Below, piece by piece: positions 60,991 to 64,000 of a stretch of DNA of 64,000 nt. The stretch's first letter is position 1. Each line of letters begins with the position of its first letter. The translations under genes were made by a program, and so were the position numbers. The notes below the pieces were generated by a model. It had not been told where the DNA came from. It saw nothing but the letters and a program-made list of their open reading frames with translations, and searched no databases. The stretch is from Sediminicola sp963974715 (lineage in GTDB: Bacteria > Bacteroidota > Bacteroidia > Flavobacteriales > Flavobacteriaceae): positions 62,001 to 126,000 of the forward strand of contig CAXBDK010000004.1 in assembly GCA_963974715.1 (NCBI GenBank), written 5' to 3'.

Positions 60991-63900
60991 CTATTTGTTG
61001 CCCAGCACTTTGATCCGAATATTTTTGAATGCCAGTTCCGAACCATGTCCCAAGAAGGCAATATGGCCTTTGTTCCTTTGCAATCCCGGGTGGTCCTCCC
61101 CATCGGCGGTACCGTTCTTGGAAGCTTCCTTTACGTTTCCATCCAATATCACCTTTCCGTTAAGGGTTATTTTTATGTGGTCGCCCTTTACCACTACTTC
61201 CTGTGAATTCCATTCCCCTATCTGATTTAGGGCGCCCCTTTCAGCTGCGATGATCCCGTATACCGAACCATGGTACTGATAGGGTTTTAGCTGGGAATAA
61301 ATTTCGGCCGTATTGTCCAAAATCTGAAGTTCCTTGCCTACATAAGCGGCATCGCCCTCCAATGGCGTATGGATTCCAAGACCGTTGTTGGCCCCTGGGG
61401 ACAATTTAAAATCGAACCTAAGGACAAAATCCGAGTATTCCTCCGCAGTATAGAGATTTCCGTGCCCTCCTTGTTTTGGGCGCACCAGCAATTCGTCATT
61501 CTCCATCAGATAATCGGTTTTGTTCCCTATCCAATGGTCAAGGTCTTTCCCGCCAAGAAGGGACATAAAACCTTCCTTTTTCTCGGCATCGGTCAGCTGG
61601 TCGTTCCCAGGGCCAATTTCCCTCACATAGATATTTCGAAAACCAAGATCTTCCCCATGGGCCTGTAGTTCGATCGCTTCTTTTGGAAAGATGGGAATAC
61701 TGCGGTCCCAATAGTTTTCCAAGACCACATTGTCGGTCACCAATTCCCCGTTCAAATGTACCGTGACCCGTTCGCCTACCATTTTAATTCGGAAGGTATT
61801 CCATTCATTTATGGGATTATCGGCTACCTTAAGCGGCTTGCTCTCATTTTTTTGATTGTTATAAAGGCCTCCGGAACCTACTTCGGCACCATCCTTTACC
61901 CTGGCAATATCCCAGATCTGCACTTGAGGGGTACCCCTAAGGTAAATCCCGCTATCACCCCCATTGGTGATCTTCCAGTCCACGATCATTTCAAAATCCC
62001 CATAGTCCTTAATGGTAGCGATATTGTTATACCCCTCCCCCTTAAAGCCAATGGACCCATCCGACACGAACCAATCGCGCATCATCTGTTCATTGGCTTT
62101 TTCCTGTTCTTTGGCCAGTTGTTTGGCCGTCATTTTGGAACGGGCAATGGGATCTTTGACCAAGCCTTCCCAACCGGTAAAATCCTTTCCGTTAAAAATG
62201 GGAACAAATCCTTTTTCGGCTGGCATCGCATCCAAGAATTCCTTAACGTCTATCTTGATATACTGACTATCGGGCCCGGTTAGATTGTCAATACTTTTTG
62301 AAACGATCTGTCTTACGACTTCCCCACTTAGTGCGTCCTTGACACCAGGGGTTGGCAGTGCAATGGTTATGGCAGCATTGGAAGCGGTCGCGATCAGTTG
62401 TGGGTCATCCAAATATTCGGAGACAAAAACCAACGATAGGAAGGTCTTTACCTTTTGCGCGGCCATTAGTACCTGCTTCTTGCCCGTTACATCCTTCGCC
62501 TCAGGCATCAATTTACGGATCAGCAATAATTTTTGATCGGCAGGGTATTCGGAATCCGCTACTTTGGAAAGATATTCCGTAAAGGCCTTTTTGCCGATTT
62601 CGCTATGCCCCTGCTCCTTGGCCGTTTCGAAAAGATAGGGCAGCGCTTGGCCGTTCTCCCAACGGGCAAGAGCTTCTACAGCCATCAATTGGGCTTTCTC
62701 ATCCCCATCCCTCAGATTTTTTGAGACTATTTCCAAGGCCGTTTCACTGCTTATGGAAGCCAAAATGGGCATAAACTTAGAGGTGTTGGTGGAGGTGGAA
62801 TACGCGGCGTATATGTCATCCGAATATTTGCCTTCATCCCTATCCAGTATTTTGGAAATGGCCAACTGTGTATTCGTGAGCCTGTCGTCCCCTTCCGTTT
62901 TCTCCAAAAGTTGCAATAGGCTCGATAGGTCTTGCGCCGTCGCAATGGAGGGAAGTGCATTATAGATGGCGTTGTCCACTTTTTCGTTCCCTTTGCCCAA
63001 AAGGGTCAAAAGCTCACTAAAACTGTCCGTAACGTTCCTTGCGGCAAGTACGTTTATAAGCACTTCCTTTCCGTTATCATCCAATTTTGGGAGTTGTGCC
63101 AAAAAAAGGGAGCCTTCTTCGGTACCACAGACCCTCAGCAAACTGCCCTCAAGAGCTGAATATTCCTCTGGTGAATTGTCCGCTTCCAGCGTTTTCAATA
63201 AGACGGGAAGGGATTTTTCCTTTGACTGCAATGCCAATGCCTTAATTCCGGCTATGCGAACCGTAAGGTCCCTATCGTTGAGCGATTTCAATAAGAGCTT
63301 GTCAAAAACAACGCTTTCTTCACTCTTTTCCAGCATTCCTATCAGTAACGGTTTGTTGCCCGTTGTCATTTTGGGATATACCTTAACCCACTGCGCAACC
63401 TCTGATGGCGTCAGTCCTTCCCTGGCCACCTGCAGCACCGAGGCCACATACTTTTTATTGTTGTTCCCAGCTTCCTTGAGAAGCGTCTTGGTAAAGGCAC
63501 CTCCTTCAATGGACCGCAGCAGATAAAGGGCAGCAGATCTAAAATGTAGTTGATCTTCCGCGGTACAGTTCTTTAGGACGGCACGGGCAATATCGGAGCT
63601 AATTGCAGTTTCACCATTCTTCCCCATTCCCTTGGCATACTCCAAAAGGGCTATTATGCTCTTGGAAGCATCCAAACGATATTGGGATCTTTCCGCCGAT
63701 TTCAAAAGAAGATCATACGAGTTGGACTGGGCAATTTTTGCCAGTGCCATAAGGGCTTTCTGTTCCAATATAGCATCGTTGGAGGACGTGAGTCCGGCTA
63801 TCGTATTTTCGGCCTTTGTGTATTTAAGTTCCCCCAAAGCATCCACAAAGGCACGTTGTTTTGGGATACCTGCCCCGTCCAGCCCTTTTAAGATGGCCGC

Positions 63901-64000
63901 TGATGCATCGGAGGTGCCAATGGCGGTAAGTGCGGAAAGTGCGGGCTCAAAAAGTGGGTCCCGTTGCAAGTAAATCGACAATGCAGGTACGGAGGTATCG
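60991..64000 (-). CDS. HEAT-repeat protein with two DUF1080 domains (5' end outside window)
   Basis: At least 1002 residues; the frame is open to the right edge, so the true start lies beyond 64000. The first 600 visible residues are HEAT/Armadillo-like helical repeats. Two DUF1080 (3-keto-disaccharide hydrolase, LamG-like sandwich) domains follow: GFVPIFNGKDFTGWEGLVKD with GGDSGIYLRGTPQVQIWD, then FMSLLGGKDLDHWIGNKTDY with GANNGLGIHTPLEGDA. DUF1080 proteins act on 3-keto sugars or glycosides and are usually exported. The signal peptide, if any, lies outside the window. Confidence 0.9.
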   Translation of the reverse strand, partial: DTSVPALSIYLQRDPLFEPALSALTAIGTSDASAAILKGLDGAGIPKQRAFVDALGELKYTKAENTIAGLTSSNDAILEQKALMALAKIAQSNSYDLLLKSAERSQYRLDASKSIIALLEYAKGMGKNGETAISSDIARAVLKNCTAEDQLHFRSAALYLLRSIEGGAFTKTLLKEAGNNNKKYVASVLQVAREGLTPSEVAQWVKVYPKMTTGNKPLLIGMLEKSEESVVFDKLLLKSLNDRDLTVRIAGIKALALQSKEKSLPVLLKTLEADNSPEEYSALEGSLLRVCGTEEGSLFLAQLPKLDDNGKEVLINVLAARNVTDSFSELLTLLGKGNEKVDNAIYNALPSIATAQDLSSLLQLLEKTEGDDRLTNTQLAISKILDRDEGKYSDDIYAAYSTSTNTSKFMPILASISSETALEIVSKNLRDGDEKAQLMAVEALARWENGQALPYLFETAKEQGHSEIGKKAFTEYLSKVADSEYPADQKLLLIRKLMPEAKDVTGKKQVLMAAQKVKTFLSLVFVSEYLDDPQLIATASNAAITIALPTPGVKDALSGEVVRQIVSKSIDNLTGPDSQYIKIDVKEFLDAMPAEKGFVPIFNGKDFTGWEGLVKDPIARSKMTAKQLAKEQEKANEQMMRDWFVSDGSIGFKGEGYNNIATIKDYGDFEMIVDWKITNGGDSGIYLRGTPQVQIWDIARVKDGAEVGSGGLYNNQKNESKPLKVADNPINEWNTFRIKMVGERVTVHLNGELVTDNVVLENYWDRSIPIFPKEAIELQAHGEDLGFRNIYVREIGPGNDQLTDAEKKEGFMSLLGGKDLDHWIGNKTDYLMENDELLVRPKQGGHGNLYTAEEYSDFVLRFDFKLSPGANNGLGIHTPLEGDAAYVGKELQILDNTAEIYSQLKPYQYHGSVYGIIAAERGALNQIGEWNSQEVVVKGDHIKITLNGKVILDGNVKEASKNGTADGEDHPGLQRNKGHIAFLGHGSELAFKNIRIKVLGNK

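Overview
The window looks like chromosomal DNA from a marine-type member of the Flavobacteriaceae (Bacteroidetes). The signs are moderate GC, weak or absent Shine-Dalgarno sites, TAnnTTTG-type -7 promoter elements, many short lipoproteins, and typical flavobacterial gene families such as GH51 and GH26 glycosidases, DUF1080 proteins, Usp stress clusters and NamZ. No rRNA, tRNA, CRISPR array, prophage or intact insertion sequence was recognised.

Layout. 1-9.4 kb is an L-arabinose utilisation operon: the end of one GH51 arabinofuranosidase, a second complete GH51, then araB, araD, araA, an aldose 1-epimerase lipoprotein and a sodium/sugar symporter. It ends in a decayed transaldolase gene. 10.0-16.2 kb has a serine hydrolase and a four-gene trans-4-hydroxyproline catabolic operon (epimerase, FAD oxidase, alpha-ketoglutarate semialdehyde dehydrogenase, DHDPS-like deaminase). 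16.4-19.3 kb has upp and a GH26 enzyme whose 3' end is duplicated around an AT-rich toxin-antitoxin cassette.

19.3-35 kb is a stress and low-oxygen block: cardiolipin synthase, D-lactate dehydrogenase, a beta-CASP RNase, an ATP-cone/nuclease fusion, two tandem-domain Usp proteins, thioredoxin, a PAS histidine kinase, a receiver-Crp fusion regulator, a truncated hemoglobin, a DnaQ/GIY-YIG protein, a 42-residue membrane protein, a persulfide dioxygenase-rhodanese and a SulP transporter. Four promoters in this block carry the same Fnr/FixK-like palindrome (TGAY-N4-RTCA) exactly 23 nt before a TA-type -7 element. The kinase and the Crp-fusion regulator are the obvious candidates to control them, so the block reads as a self-contained FixL/FixJ/FixK-like circuit.

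35-43.6 kb is mixed housekeeping (cupin, mutarotase-like protein, PLP beta-synthase, LolE-type permease, NamZ, fatty acid hydroxylase, YkgJ protein, methyltransferase, metalloprotease lipoprotein, queE). 44-46.5 kb is an alkylation-repair operon with a split Ada. 46.5-50.5 kb is a ybbAP/tesA-like locus. 50.7-51.2 kb holds a decayed toxin-antitoxin pair. 51.6-64 kb has an acyltransferase-like membrane protein, outer-membrane phospholipase A, exported RidA, a HerA-like ATPase, small enzymes, folD, ffh and a very large HEAT-DUF1080 protein that runs off the right edge.
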